Counted from the first letter of the stretch, positions 18,088 to 28,446 are shown. The stretch: 64,000 bases of DNA from Bradyrhizobium arachidis (GCF_024758505.1 NZ_CP077970.1:4340001-4404000), one strand, 5' to 3'. Translations and numbers: made by a program. The notes: generated by a model from the sequence alone, not told the origin.

Positions 18088-18175
18088 CTGGTCTCTCCTT
18101 GGAACACTGAAGCTTCGCAACCTCAGCTTCCTCGGTTCAGACCAGATGGACAACCTCCTGAGAGACCAAAGCTAA
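17135..18175 (-). mobile_element. IS481-family insertion sequence, about 1.04 kb
   Basis: Bounded by imperfect inverted repeats. The left end begins TAACTGTGGAATCTCA (from 17135) and the right end, reverse-complemented, begins TTAGCTTTGGTCTCTC (from 18175). About 20 of 27 terminal positions match, including a shared GGT-GTCC block. It contains one intact transposase ORF. I could not identify a target-site duplication with confidence. Flanks are the Pmp3-like gene and the guaB upstream region. Confidence 0.75.
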
Positions 18176-18226
18176 CCCACCCAAAAAAGCCTGTGCATGG
18201 CTGGCAATCGGGTCGAATGGCTTTGA

Positions 18227-19852
<1,626 letters not shown>

Positions 19853-19876
19853 TCGTTTCGGATCTCTCCACTCGTC

Positions 19877-20024
19877 ATGGCCGGGCTTGACCCGGCCATC
19901 CACGCACTCGCCCAAAACTCCGCTGTCATGCCCCGGCCTTGACCGGGGCATCCAGTACGCCGCGGCCTCTCGGCTTAATCACGACCGTCTCTGGAATACT
20001 GGATCGCCCGCCTGCGCGGGCGAT
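19877..20024. repeat. Cluster of three GC-rich dispersed palindromes
   Basis: Three inverted repeats in the guaB-reductase gap: ATGGCCGGG/CCCGGCCAT (19877-19899), TGCCCCGG/CCGGGGCA (19929-19950) and ATCGCCCG/CGGGCGAT (20003-20024). The last, with its CTGGAATACTGGATC flank, recurs inverted at 33954-34061. These are Bradyrhizobium-type intergenic repeats; the first may also end the guaB transcript. Confidence 0.8.
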
Positions 20025-20099
20025 GACAGCGAGTGCGGGGTTTGCTTCCCCGCGATGCGTCTCCTAAATGACTGCAACAAGCATTCAGGAGGAAGCATC

Positions 20100-21122
20100 A
20101 TGTCCCAAGGCAAACGCATCGTTCTCGCCGCGCGTCCCGTCGGTGAGCCAAAACCATCCGATTTCCGTACCGAGGAATTCGCTGTGCCGACACCGGGGCA
20201 GGGCGAAGTTCTCCTGCGCACCATCTGGCTGTCGCTCGATCCCTATATGCGCGGCCGCATGAACGACACGAAGTCCTATGCGGCGCCAGTACCGGTCGGC
20301 GGCGTGATGGAAGCGGGCACGGTGTGCGAGGTGGCGGCATCAGACAATCCCGGCTTTGCCAAGGGCGACATCGTGCTCGCACGTGCCGGCTGGCAGACGC
20401 ATGCGATCTCCGATGGCAAGGGCCTTGCGAAGATCGATCCAAAACTTGCACCGATCTCCACCGCCGTCGGCGTGCTCGGCATGCCCGGCATGACGGCCTA
20501 TACGGGCCTGCTCGACATCGGCAAGCCGCAGCCGGGCGAGACGGTGGTCGTGGCGGGCGCATCCGGAGCGGTCGGATCGGCCGTCGGCCAGATCGCAAAG
20601 ATCAAGGGCGCGCGTGCGATCGGCATCGCCGGCGGCAAGGACAAGTGCGACTACGTCAAGAACGAGCTCGGCTTCGACGATTGCCTCGATCACCGCGAAA
20701 CCGATTTTGCCGCGAAGCTGAAGTTTGCCTGCCCGAAGGGCATCGACGTCTATTTCGAAAACGTCGGCGGCGCGGTGTTCGAAGCCGTCTTCCCGCTGCT
20801 CAATCCGTTTGCGCGCGTTCCCGTGTGCGGCCTGATCGCGCATTACAACGACACCGACGCCAAGCCGCCGAAATGGGCGTCGTCGCTGATGTTCGCGACG
20901 CTGACCAAGCGGCTGACCTTCCGCGGCTTCATCGTCTCTGATTTCGCCAACCGTCACGGCGACTTCCTGCGCGACATGTCCGGCTGGGTCCGTGAGGGCA
21001 AGGTCAAGTACAAGGAGTTCGTGACCGAAGGCCTCGACAGCGCGCCAGGAGCGTTCATGGGCCTGTTGAAGGGCGCCAATTTCGGCAAGCAGCTCGTTCG
21101 CGTGGGACCGGACAAGGCCTGA
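20100..21122 (+). CDS. NADP-dependent MDR oxidoreductase (CurA / 2-alkenal reductase type)
   Basis: Zinc-independent medium-chain reductase of 340 residues. N-terminal family motif SLDPYMRGRM, then the NADPH-binding GASGAVGSAVGQIAKIKGARAIGIAGG (start ~157), then DVYFENVGG. This subfamily reduces the C=C bond of alpha,beta-unsaturated aldehydes and ketones (leukotriene B4 dehydrogenase/CurA/YncB group). AGGAGG precedes ATG 20100. Monocistronic by spacing. Substrate unknown; a role in removing reactive carbonyls is the usual inference. Confidence 0.88.
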   Translation: MSQGKRIVLAARPVGEPKPSDFRTEEFAVPTPGQGEVLLRTIWLSLDPYMRGRMNDTKSYAAPVPVGGVMEAGTVCEVAASDNPGFAKGDIVLARAGWQTHAISDGKGLAKIDPKLAPISTAVGVLGMPGMTAYTGLLDIGKPQPGETVVVAGASGAVGSAVGQIAKIKGARAIGIAGGKDKCDYVKNELGFDDCLDHRETDFAAKLKFACPKGIDVYFENVGGAVFEAVFPLLNPFARVPVCGLIAHYNDTDAKPPKWASSLMFATLTKRLTFRGFIVSDFANRHGDFLRDMSGWVREGKVKYKEFVTEGLDSAPGAFMGLLKGANFGKQLVRVGPDKA

Positions 21123-21265
21123 TCACCCCCTCGGGGCGAGGCAAATATGGTTAACGAGGCGTTACCAATCGGCAACACCCGCCCGTAAAAGCCGTAAGTA
21201 TGACCGCCGGTTCATTGACCGGCGGTCGAAGGCATTGAATCATCGCACCAATTTCAGGTGCTGTG

Positions 21266-21553
21266 ATGTTGTTTGAGATCGGTATTTTCTGCGTAATTCT
21301 TCTGGCCGCCGGCTATTGGGCGACGATGTTCGTCATGGGCCGGCGCGACGACGTCATCCATGGTAAATTCGTGCATGCCGAGGACGAGCCCGGGCAGGCC
21401 TTGATGCCGGCGCCCCCGCCGCCATTTCCTGCACGGCCAAAATTCCCGGCGCGTCCCACCCCGCGCGTGGCCAATGACGCCAAGCCGGTGAACAGCGATG
21501 CGCTGCAATCGCTGCTGGCCGCGATCCAGCAGGATCTGAAGAACGTCGCCTAA
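21266..21553 (+). CDS. Small membrane-anchored protein of unknown function
   Basis: A 95-residue protein with one N-terminal transmembrane segment (MLFEIGIFCVILLAAGYWAT) followed by a charged, then Pro-rich cytoplasmic or periplasmic region (PAPPPPFPARPKFPARP), ending in a short amphipathic stretch (LQSLLAAIQQDLKNVA). It ends 3 nt from the stop of the convergent LacI gene. No family recognised. Confidence 0.55.
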   Translation: MLFEIGIFCVILLAAGYWATMFVMGRRDDVIHGKFVHAEDEPGQALMPAPPPPFPARPKFPARPTPRVANDAKPVNSDALQSLLAAIQQDLKNVA

Positions 21554-21556
21554 GCC

Positions 21557-22621
21557 TCAGACGCTGCCGCGCTCAAGGAGGACCAACTCCACCGCATGTC
21601 GCGGCTCGATTTGTGGCGTGCCGGCCAGACGCGCCAGCAATAGCTCACCCGCCGCCCGGCCGATCGCAGCGGCATTGAAGGTGATGGTGGTGAGGCCCGG
21701 CGTGATCTGATCCGCCACGTCATTGTCGCCGAAGCCGAGCAAAGCGAGATCGCGCGGCACCGATATGCCACGCGAGCGGGCCTCGATCAGCGCGCCGGTG
21801 GCCAGGAGATCATTGGCGCAGAACACCGCACTGGCGCGATTGCCGCGATCGAGCAGCGCCGTGAACGCGGCCCGGCCGTCGACCAGACCCGTGATCTCGC
21901 CGACGCCGATCTCGTGAACGATTTCGAGACCGAGCCTCGTCGCCGCCGCGCGAAAGCCATCGCGGCGTAGCGCGCCGCGGCCGCTGCTGCGTCCGATGAA
22001 GGCAAGGCGGCGATGTCCCGCCTGCGCCAGGCGCTCCGCCGCCATGGCGCCAGCATCCGCGTTGGAAAATCCGACCAGCATGTCGATGGGATCGCGCGGG
22101 AAGGCCCAGGTCTCGATCACGGGAATGCCGAGCTCCTGCAACGCGGCCCGGTTCTCCTGGAGCTCGATGACGCCGGTGAACATGACAGCTGCGGGGCGGA
22201 TGCCGCGCAGCGACTGGATCATCGCGACCTCCTTGGCGTAGGAGTAGGAGGTCTGGCCGACCAGCACTTCATAGCCTTCGGGCTCGAGCGCGGCCGCGAG
22301 GCTGCGCACGGCGAGGCCGAACTGCTGACTGAGGATGTTGGAGACGAAGGCGACGACCACGTTCGATCGTCCCGACCGCAATGCGCGCGCATGCGGATTG
22401 GACGCATATCCCGTCGTCTCGATCACTTCGAGGATGCGGTCGCGGGTCTCGCGGTTGACCTTCTCGGGGTGTCGCAGCACCCGCGACACTGTGATTGGCG
22501 CAACGCCGGCGCGCTCCGCCACCTCTTCGATGCGCGGCGGTCGCCCGGTTGCCGGGCCGCGGCCGGGCGGCGCCGGAATGCGCACCACGTCGTCGTAGGT
22601 CGGCTTCGTCGGATCGCTCAT
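21557..22621 (-). CDS. LacI/GntR-type (LacI-family) transcriptional regulator
   Basis: A 354-residue repressor. The N-terminal LacI helix-turn-helix reads IEEVAERAGVAPITVSRVLR (about residues 32-51) with hinge YASNPHARALRSGRS, followed by a periplasmic-binding-protein-like sensor domain (~85-350). It is the last gene of an eight-gene minus-strand operon; its start is 27 nt from the deacylase stop. A 20-bp perfect palindrome of LacI-operator type lies in front of the first operon gene (28352-28371), so it probably represses the operon and is relieved by an operon substrate. Start MSDPTKPTYD chosen; an upstream in-frame ATG at 22645 is also possible. Confidence 0.9.
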   Translation of the reverse strand: MSDPTKPTYDDVVRIPAPPGRGPATGRPPRIEEVAERAGVAPITVSRVLRHPEKVNRETRDRILEVIETTGYASNPHARALRSGRSNVVVAFVSNILSQQFGLAVRSLAAALEPEGYEVLVGQTSYSYAKEVAMIQSLRGIRPAAVMFTGVIELQENRAALQELGIPVIETWAFPRDPIDMLVGFSNADAGAMAAERLAQAGHRRLAFIGRSSGRGALRRDGFRAAATRLGLEIVHEIGVGEITGLVDGRAAFTALLDRGNRASAVFCANDLLATGALIEARSRGISVPRDLALLGFGDNDVADQITPGLTTITFNAAAIGRAAGELLLARLAGTPQIEPRHAVELVLLERGSV

Positions 22622-22648
22622 CGATTCTCCGAAGCTAGAGTACAACGC

Positions 22649-23677
22649 TCACCGCGCCAAAGCCTCATCGCGTGTCAGGGCACGGCCGACCTGGACCAGG
22701 CAATCGCCGCTCTGACTGTCGGTGTGCAGGCGCTGCGAGATGACGATGCCGTCGGCGGGGAAGCGCAGGACCTCCTCGCTCGCTTCGGGACGCTCGAAAT
22801 CGTGATACCAGCCCGCAATGTCGCCCGCCTTGACCCGGGCTCCGACCATGACAGCCGGCTCGAACCAGCCGCGCCGCGTCGCGTACACCGCCTGGGCGTG
22901 ACTTTGCAGTGCCAGCAGTTCGGTCGGTCCCTCGATCGGCGCATGCGGCCCGAGCACCGGTGTCTTGACGATATCGAGCGCAAGCAGGAGCCGGTCGACG
23001 GCGCGCGCGGTGAGCGCCATGGTCTGCGGCGTAACGGTGCCGCCGCCGCCGAATTCGCCTGACAGCCCGATCGCGCCGGCGCGCGCAGCGGCCGCCATTG
23101 AAGTTGGCGCGGCGGCGCCGTTCTCGGCAACGAAGGCGAAGGGCATTCCGAGCCCCTCCATGAGACGCAGGGCCTGGCCGAACATCTCGGGCGGTCCCTG
23201 TCGCTCGATCAGCGCGCAGGGCAGATGTGCCATCGACGTTCCGCCGGAGTGGATGTCGAAGACGATTTCGTGGCGCGGGAACAGCTCGTGCTCGAGGAAA
23301 TGCGCCAGGCGGAATGTCGGCGTTCCCGCGGCATCGCCCGGGAAAGCGCGGTTGAGATTGCCTTCGTCGAGCGGCGAGCGGCGGCGCGCCGCCATCACCG
23401 CCGGCAGGTTGGCGAAGGGCAAAATGGTGATCTCGCCGGTCACGGCAACCGGATCGAGCCGGCGGAACAGGCGGGCGAGCGTGATCTCGCCCTCATATTC
23501 GTCGCCATGATTGCCGGCCATCAGCAAGAGTTTCGGGCCGGCGCCATTCTTGATCCGGAAGATCGGGATCTTGAGCTGGAAATAGGGGGAGCGATCGATC
23601 GAGAAGGGAATGCCGAGATGGCCGGACCATTTCTGGTCTTTCTCGAAATCGATCTCGTGGAAGAGTCCGGTATGCAT
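22649..23677 (-). CDS. Succinylglutamate desuccinylase/aspartoacylase-family (M14-like) deacylase
   Basis: Zinc-dependent amidohydrolase of 342 residues. Metal and catalytic motifs: GNHGDEYEGE (His and Glu ligands, ~56-65), LNRAFPGD and DIHSGGTSMAH (third His). It resembles DoeB/N-acetyl-diaminobutyrate deacetylases and related N-acyl amino acid deacylases more than AstE. In this operon it sits next to an amino-acid ABC transporter, RidA and a PLP enzyme, so it probably frees an amino acid from an N-acyl derivative after import. No DoeA (ectoine hydrolase) is present, so ectoine degradation is not supported. Confidence 0.85.
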   Translation of the reverse strand: MHTGLFHEIDFEKDQKWSGHLGIPFSIDRSPYFQLKIPIFRIKNGAGPKLLLMAGNHGDEYEGEITLARLFRRLDPVAVTGEITILPFANLPAVMAARRRSPLDEGNLNRAFPGDAAGTPTFRLAHFLEHELFPRHEIVFDIHSGGTSMAHLPCALIERQGPPEMFGQALRLMEGLGMPFAFVAENGAAAPTSMAAAARAGAIGLSGEFGGGGTVTPQTMALTARAVDRLLLALDIVKTPVLGPHAPIEGPTELLALQSHAQAVYATRRGWFEPAVMVGARVKAGDIAGWYHDFERPEASEEVLRFPADGIVISQRLHTDSQSGDCLVQVGRALTRDEALAR

Positions 23678-23739
23678 TGGGTGCCTCGAGGCCGCGTCGT
23701 TGCCGACGCCGGCCGAAGGTTGGACAAAGGGCGATGCCG

Positions 23740-24084
23740 TTAAAGCAAGGCGACCGCGGTCATCTCGACGCGGAGGTCGGGATCGGCAAGTCGAGCCTCG
23801 ACGCAGGCGCGTGCCGGCGGATTGGCCGGATCGATCCAGGCGTCATAGACCGAGTTCATGGTGTCGAAATCGGTGATGTGCGGCAGGAACACGTTGACCG
23901 CGACGAGCTTGGAGCGGTCGGAGCCGGCTTCCTTCAAAAGCGCGTCGATCTTGGCAAGCACCTGCTGCGTCTGTGACACGATGCCCGCCTTGCGGTCATC
24001 GGCGACCTGGCCGGCGATGTGCACTAGGCCGCCGGCGGCGACAGCCTGGCTCATGCGCGGGCCGACGACGTAACGTTTGATCAT
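23740..24084 (-). CDS. RidA-family enamine/imine deaminase
   Basis: A 114-residue RidA/YjgF/UK114 protein. Family enzymes hydrolyse reactive 2-aminoacrylate and related enamines made by PLP-dependent dehydratases. The conserved Arg lies in PPARACVEARL (~91-101) and the fold ends RVEMTAVALL. Its neighbours include a D-serine-dehydratase-like PLP enzyme, which would generate such intermediates, giving it a plausible role in the operon. Confidence 0.88.
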   Translation of the reverse strand: MIKRYVVGPRMSQAVAAGGLVHIAGQVADDRKAGIVSQTQQVLAKIDALLKEAGSDRSKLVAVNVFLPHITDFDTMNSVYDAWIDPANPPARACVEARLADPDLRVEMTAVALL

Positions 24085-24145
24085 CTGAAAGTTCTCCTCG
24101 TGAGGTGAGCTCCCGCGCGCCGTGCGCGGGAGCGTTTGTCCGAGC

Positions 24146-24943
24146 TTACAGCGTCGGCAGCGTCTGCTCTTCCTTGAACCACTTCAATTGCAGCGCGCCG
24201 AGCTTGCCGTTCAGCTTGTTGGTGAAGATGTCGGTGTTGATCCAGTTGAGCAGGTTCTGCTCGCCCTGGCGTACGCCGATATGCGCCGGCGACTGGCGGA
24301 TCAGGAATTTCAGCTCGACCTCCTTGGTCGGATTCTGTTCCTGCACCTTGATCGCGATCGCGCTGTTCTCCGCAAAACTGTCGGCCTGTCCGGCGAGATA
24401 GGCGGCGATGGCGGCCGGCGTATCCTCGAAGCGGACCAGTTTCACCTTCGGCGCGTTGTCGGTGAGCCAGACGTCGAGAGTCGTGCCTTTCGCGACGGCA
24501 ACGGTGCGACCCTCCAGATTGTCCGGCTTCTTGCCGGTCGCCGACGCAAGCGATTTCGCGCCGTAGACGCCGAGATTCACGACCGCATAGGGCTGGGAGA
24601 ACATCACCTGCTGGGCACGCTCGGGCGTGGCGCCGAGACCCGCGATCAGGAGGTCGATCTTGTCGGACAGCAGGCTCGGGATGCGCGCCGCGCCCGTCAC
24701 GGGGACGAGCTCGAGCTTCACGCCCATGTCGCCGGCGATCAGCTTGGCAAGGTCGGCATCGAGGCCGGCGATCTCGCCCTTGTCATCCTTGAAGCCCCAG
24801 GGCGCGGCGTCGGTGAGGATGCCGACGCGCAGCTTGCCCGCGCCAAGCACGTCCTGGAGCTTGTCGGCTCTGGCAAGACTCGATGTGGCAAGGACGGCAA
24901 CCGCCGTCGCAGCAATCGTGAAGAGGGACTTCCACTTTCTCAT
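24146..24943 (-). CDS. ABC transporter substrate-binding protein, polar amino-acid type (SBP_bac_3)
   Basis: Periplasmic binding protein of 265 residues with a signal peptide (MRKWKSLFTIAATAVAVLATSSLARA). Family features: KLRVGILTDAAPWGFKDDKGEIAGLDADLAKL-type opening and TGAARIPSLLSDKIDLLIAGLG in lobe 1, then TPERAQQVMFSQPY. It delivers its ligand to the two permeases and ATPase encoded next to it. GGAGAGCGTC precedes the ATG. Ligand not predictable beyond an amino acid or derivative. Confidence 0.9.
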   Translation of the reverse strand: MRKWKSLFTIAATAVAVLATSSLARADKLQDVLGAGKLRVGILTDAAPWGFKDDKGEIAGLDADLAKLIAGDMGVKLELVPVTGAARIPSLLSDKIDLLIAGLGATPERAQQVMFSQPYAVVNLGVYGAKSLASATGKKPDNLEGRTVAVAKGTTLDVWLTDNAPKVKLVRFEDTPAAIAAYLAGQADSFAENSAIAIKVQEQNPTKEVELKFLIRQSPAHIGVRQGEQNLLNWINTDIFTNKLNGKLGALQLKWFKEEQTLPTL

Positions 24944-24989
24944 GACGCTCTCCTGGTGTCGGCCGACGGCCGGATGACGGGGACGGTTC

Positions 24990-25718
24990 TCATTTCACAG
25001 ACGCAATGAAGCTTGCGAGCTCGGGCGTTTCGGGGTTTGCAAACAGCTTTGCCGGCGGCCCCTGTTCCCAGACGCGGCCCTGATGCATGAAGACGATGCG
25101 GTCGGCGACGTTTCTCGCAAAGCCCATCTCGTGGGTGACGAGGATCATCGTCATGCCCTGGCGTGCCATCGCCTCCATCACCTTCAAGACTTCGCCGACG
25201 AGCTCGGGGTCGAGCGCCGAGGTCACCTCGTCGAACAGCATCAGATGCGGCGCCATCGCGAGGCAGCGGGCGATCGCGACGCGCTGCTGCTGGCCGCCGG
25301 AGAGCTGCTCCGGCCAGGCATCGATCTTGTCGGCGAGGCCGACGCGGGCGAGCACGTCCTCGGCAAGCGCGCGCGCCTTCGTCTTGTCGGTGCGGCCGGT
25401 GAGGAGAGGGGCGAGGGTGATGTTGCGCTCGACCTTCAGATGCGGAAACAGGTTGAAGGCCTGGAACACGATGCCGACGCGCTGGCGGAATTGCTTGAGG
25501 TCACGCATCTTGGCGTGGACCCTCTCGCCCTCGACGCGGATCTCGCCGGCATCGACGGTCTCCAATGCATTGATGCAGCGGAGCAGCGTGGACTTGCCCG
25601 AGCCGGAACGGCCGATGATCGTGACGATCTCGCCTTCCTCGACGTCGAGCGAGACGCCCTTGAGCACGTCGACCCGGCCGAACTTCTTGTGGATGTCGCG
25701 GATTTCAACGAGAGCCAT
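24990..25718 (-). CDS. ABC transporter ATP-binding protein, polar amino-acid type
   Basis: A 242-residue cytoplasmic ATPase of the GlnQ/HisP type. Walker A GRSGSGKST (~34-42), signature LSGGQQQRVAIAR, Walker B LMLFDEVTSALDPE, H-loop VTHEMGFAR. Its 5' end overlaps the 3' end of the upstream permease gene by 14 bp, a sign of translational coupling. Confidence 0.95.
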   Translation of the reverse strand: MALVEIRDIHKKFGRVDVLKGVSLDVEEGEIVTIIGRSGSGKSTLLRCINALETVDAGEIRVEGERVHAKMRDLKQFRQRVGIVFQAFNLFPHLKVERNITLAPLLTGRTDKTKARALAEDVLARVGLADKIDAWPEQLSGGQQQRVAIARCLAMAPHLMLFDEVTSALDPELVGEVLKVMEAMARQGMTMILVTHEMGFARNVADRIVFMHQGRVWEQGPPAKLFANPETPELASFIASVK

Positions 25719-26355
25719 CGAGGCGGGCCTCCAAAGAGCGGGACCAGAGCGTAAGCGGCAGGCAGAGCGCGAAATAAATCGCGGCGACCAGCGCGTAGGT
25801 GAGCAGCGGCTGGAACGTCGCCGCGCTCACCACTTGGCCTGCACGGGCGAGCTCGACAAAGCCGACGATCGAGGCGAGCGAGGTGCCCTTGATGAGCTGC
25901 ACCAGGAAGCCGACCGTCGGCGGCAGCGACAGGCGCAGGGCTTGAGGTGCGATGATGTGGCGGAATTGCTGCCAGAGCGACAGGCCGAGGCAACTTCCGG
26001 CTTCCCACTGCGCCAGCTTCACGGCCTCCAACCCGCCACGCCAGATCTCGCCGAGGAAGGCCGCGGTGTAGAGCGTGTAGGCAACGGTGACGGCGATGAT
26101 CGCCGGCACCTGGATGCCGAGGAAGACCGGCATGCCGAAATAGAAGAAGAACAGGAGGCCGAGCAGCGGCACGCTCTGGATGACCTGGATGATTGCGGCC
26201 ATCGCCCAGCGCAGGGGCGCAAAGCAACTGACGCGCCCCGTAGCAAGCCCAAGCGCGAGCGGTGCGCCGAAAGCAAGCGCGAGGACGACGAGCAGAACGG
26301 TCCAGCGCAGCGCGGCGACGAGCGATACGAAGTCGATGACGGAGAAGGATCGCAT
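25705..26355 (-). CDS. ABC transporter permease, polar amino-acid type (His/Glu/Gln/Arg)
   Basis: Inner-membrane permease of 216 residues with about five helices. The coupling loop contains EAGSCLGLSLWQQFRHIIAPQALR, the EAA motif of the HisMQ family. It overlaps the ATPase gene by 14 bp and follows the other permease gene with a 10-nt gap. It forms a heterodimer with the product of 26366-27025. Confidence 0.92.
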   Translation of the reverse strand: MRSFSVIDFVSLVAALRWTVLLVVLALAFGAPLALGLATGRVSCFAPLRWAMAAIIQVIQSVPLLGLLFFFYFGMPVFLGIQVPAIIAVTVAYTLYTAAFLGEIWRGGLEAVKLAQWEAGSCLGLSLWQQFRHIIAPQALRLSLPPTVGFLVQLIKGTSLASIVGFVELARAGQVVSAATFQPLLTYALVAAIYFALCLPLTLWSRSLEARLDGSR

Positions 26356-26365
26356 CGCCTCGCCC

Positions 26366-27025
26366 TCAACGCCGCCGCGGCCAGCGGAAGGCCGCCGCGC
26401 CGACCAGCGCGAACAGCGCCTTGAACGACATCGCCATCGCGAAATAGACGGCGCAGATCACCGCATAGACCTCAAAACTGCGGTAGGTGCGGCTCTCGAT
26501 GAAGCCGGCGACGTGAAACAGCTCGTCGGCGGCGACCTGCGATGCGAGCGAGGTGCCGAGCAGCAGCAGCACGAACTGGCTGGTGACGGCCGGATAGGCA
26601 TTGCGTAGCGCAGGCGGCAGCACGATGTGACGAAACACCTGCCAGCCGGAGAGGCCAAGGCATTGGCCGGCCTCGACCTGGCTCCGTGGAATGGAATCCA
26701 GCCCCGACCGGATGATCTCGACCGAATAGGCGCCGAAATAGAGCGACAGCGCCACGCAAGCTGCTTCGAAGGCCGGGAGCTTGAGGCCGAAGGTCGGGAG
26801 CACGAAGAAGACGATGAAGATCTGGATCAGCGACGGCGTGTTGCGGAACAGCTCGATGTAACCGCGCACCAGCCAGCGCAGCGCCGCGATGCGGCCCTTC
26901 AGGGCGACCGCGCCGGCAATGCCGATCAGGATTCCGAACAGCGCCGCAACCACGGTCAATTCGAGCGTGACGAAGGCACCGTCGATCAACTGGTTCTGAT
27001 AACGCCAGAGCGGCAGGAAATTCAT
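26366..27025 (-). CDS. ABC transporter permease, polar amino-acid type (His/Glu/Gln/Arg)
   Basis: A 219-residue permease, partner of the previous one. N-terminal helix WRYQNQLIDGAFVTLELTVV, then ELFRNTPSLIQIFIVFF, and the EAA loop EAGQCLGLSGWQVFRHIVLP. It starts 9 nt after the stop of the PLP-enzyme gene, so the transporter is clearly co-transcribed with that enzyme. Confidence 0.92.
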   Translation of the reverse strand: MNFLPLWRYQNQLIDGAFVTLELTVVAALFGILIGIAGAVALKGRIAALRWLVRGYIELFRNTPSLIQIFIVFFVLPTFGLKLPAFEAACVALSLYFGAYSVEIIRSGLDSIPRSQVEAGQCLGLSGWQVFRHIVLPPALRNAYPAVTSQFVLLLLGTSLASQVAADELFHVAGFIESRTYRSFEVYAVICAVYFAMAMSFKALFALVGAAAFRWPRRR

Positions 27026-27034
27026 CGCGCGCTC

Positions 27035-28303
27035 TCAGCCGAACTGGGTGTCGAGCGCGCGCGTCACGGCGCCGTCGGCGTCGAGACCGTAGATCACGCG
27101 CCAGCGGTCGAGACAGGTGCAGGGATGCGAGATGCCGAAGGCGATGACGTCGCCGACCGCAAGCGTAGAGTCCGCGGGCACCTGGATGAAGGCGTGCTGG
27201 TCGTTGAGGCGGGTGACCGCGAGCTTGTGCGCGAGGCCTTGCTGTTCGATCCCGTCGCGCCAGAGGCGTAGTGGAACGGGGAGGCCTTGGTCGAAGGAGG
27301 CATCGCGCATGCCGAAGCCGCAGATCGCAAGTGTTGGCTCCGGACGGGATAGGACCTCGGCCCAGAGCGTCAGCGCGGGACGAAAACCGTCTGCCGCCGA
27401 ACGTCGTACGCCGTCGATAACGAGGCCGCCGCGCCGGTCCATCTCCGCAAAAGCGCGGGCATAGATGCCGTGGTCGGCGAAGAACAGCGCGCCGGAGCGC
27501 AGGATCACCTTCGCGTTGCCGTCGGTCTTCGCGACGGGTGCCAGCGCTTTTGCCACGACGTCGAAATAGGCCGAGCCCCCGGCGCTCAGCAGCAACTGAT
27601 GGTGAGGGGCCGCGCGTCGAACCAGCGCGAACGCGTCGGCGGTGCGCTCCATCAGCGTCGCGATGGCGTGTGTCGTCTCATCGCGATCCGGTGTGGCGGC
27701 TGCGCCTTCGTAGGTCGCGACGCCGCCGAGCACGAGCCCGTCAGCGGCAAGCACCGCGGCGATGACCGCTTCGACCGCGGCGCGATCGCGTGCGCCGGCG
27801 CGGCCTGTGCCGAGCTCGACCAGCACCGACAGCTCAGTGCGGTCTGCGTGCCGCGCGGCCTCCGCGAGTGCGGCCACCGCGGCCGGCGAGTCCGCGAAGG
27901 CATGAAACTCGACCTCGGGATAGGCGCTCAGCAGCGCGCCGAGCCGACGCCCGGCGGCGAGCCCGCCGATCTCGTTGGCGAGCAGCACGGCTGCCTGTTG
28001 GATGTTGGCGACCGTCGTCCCCCAGGCGCCGGCCTCACGCAGCGCGCGGGCCAGCGCGGGCGACATTGGTGTCTTGGCGTGGGGCGCCACATTGACGCCT
28101 GCGCCCTCGCACCAGCGCAGGAACAGGTCGCGATTGCCGGCGAAGGCGGCTTCATCAAGCGCGAGAGCGGGGAGCGCGAGGTCGCCGCGCGAGGGACGCC
28201 AGCCCCGGCTGCCAATCTCCTCGGAGGGAATGCCGTCGACCAGAGGAATTCCTCTGGTGGTCGCAGAAAGAGGTCGGGCGTCCCACGGTGAAATCGACAG
28301 CAT
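27035..28303 (-). CDS. D-serine dehydratase / D-threonine aldolase-like PLP enzyme
   Basis: A 422-residue fold-type III PLP enzyme (alanine-racemase N-domain plus D-serine-dehydratase-like C-domain). The PLP lysine is in NVAPHAKTPMSP (~75-86). Near the C-terminus SHPCTCLDRW carries the His-X-Cys zinc pair of DSD1/DTA enzymes. Family members dehydrate D-serine to pyruvate and ammonia or cleave D-beta-hydroxy amino acids. GGAG lies 5 nt before ATG 28303; a GTG at 28309 is also in frame. It is the first gene of the ABC-RidA-deacylase-LacI operon. The D-amino acid substrate is inferred from the family. Confidence 0.85.
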   Translation of the reverse strand: MLSISPWDARPLSATTRGIPLVDGIPSEEIGSRGWRPSRGDLALPALALDEAAFAGNRDLFLRWCEGAGVNVAPHAKTPMSPALARALREAGAWGTTVANIQQAAVLLANEIGGLAAGRRLGALLSAYPEVEFHAFADSPAAVAALAEAARHADRTELSVLVELGTGRAGARDRAAVEAVIAAVLAADGLVLGGVATYEGAAATPDRDETTHAIATLMERTADAFALVRRAAPHHQLLLSAGGSAYFDVVAKALAPVAKTDGNAKVILRSGALFFADHGIYARAFAEMDRRGGLVIDGVRRSAADGFRPALTLWAEVLSRPEPTLAICGFGMRDASFDQGLPVPLRLWRDGIEQQGLAHKLAVTRLNDQHAFIQVPADSTLAVGDVIAFGISHPCTCLDRWRVIYGLDADGAVTRALDTQFG

Positions 28304-28351
28304 CGTCACTCCGTCGTGCGGCGTTTAATCGCCGGCAGCGACGATATGACG

Positions 28352-28371
28352 TAATGACAACGTTGTCATTA
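28352..28371. promoter_or_regulatory. Predicted LacI-family operator (perfect 20-bp palindrome)
   Basis: TAATGACAACGTTGTCATTA is perfectly palindromic with a central CG, the form expected of LacI-family operators. It lies 49-68 nt upstream of the first operon gene, while the only regulator in the operon is the LacI protein encoded at its far end (21557-22621). The metallophosphoesterase gene behind it ends at 28447 on the same strand, so the site serves only this operon. Confidence 0.8.
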
Positions 28372-28446
28372 GCAGTTTTGAAGCAAAATCAGCGCAATCA
28401 GCATGTGTGGTAGTATGATTGTAGGGGCGAGTGCCCGCCGACTAGG

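Noticed and set aside
25087..26424. A 445-codon plus-strand ORF
   Set aside because: Antisense to the ABC transporter genes, which have intact family motifs and overlapping operon structure.
22649..28303. Reading the operon as ectoine or hydroxyectoine degradation because of the DoeB-like deacylase
   Set aside because: No ectoine hydrolase (DoeA), EutB, EutC or ectoine-type binding protein is present; the PLP enzyme is of the D-serine dehydratase fold.
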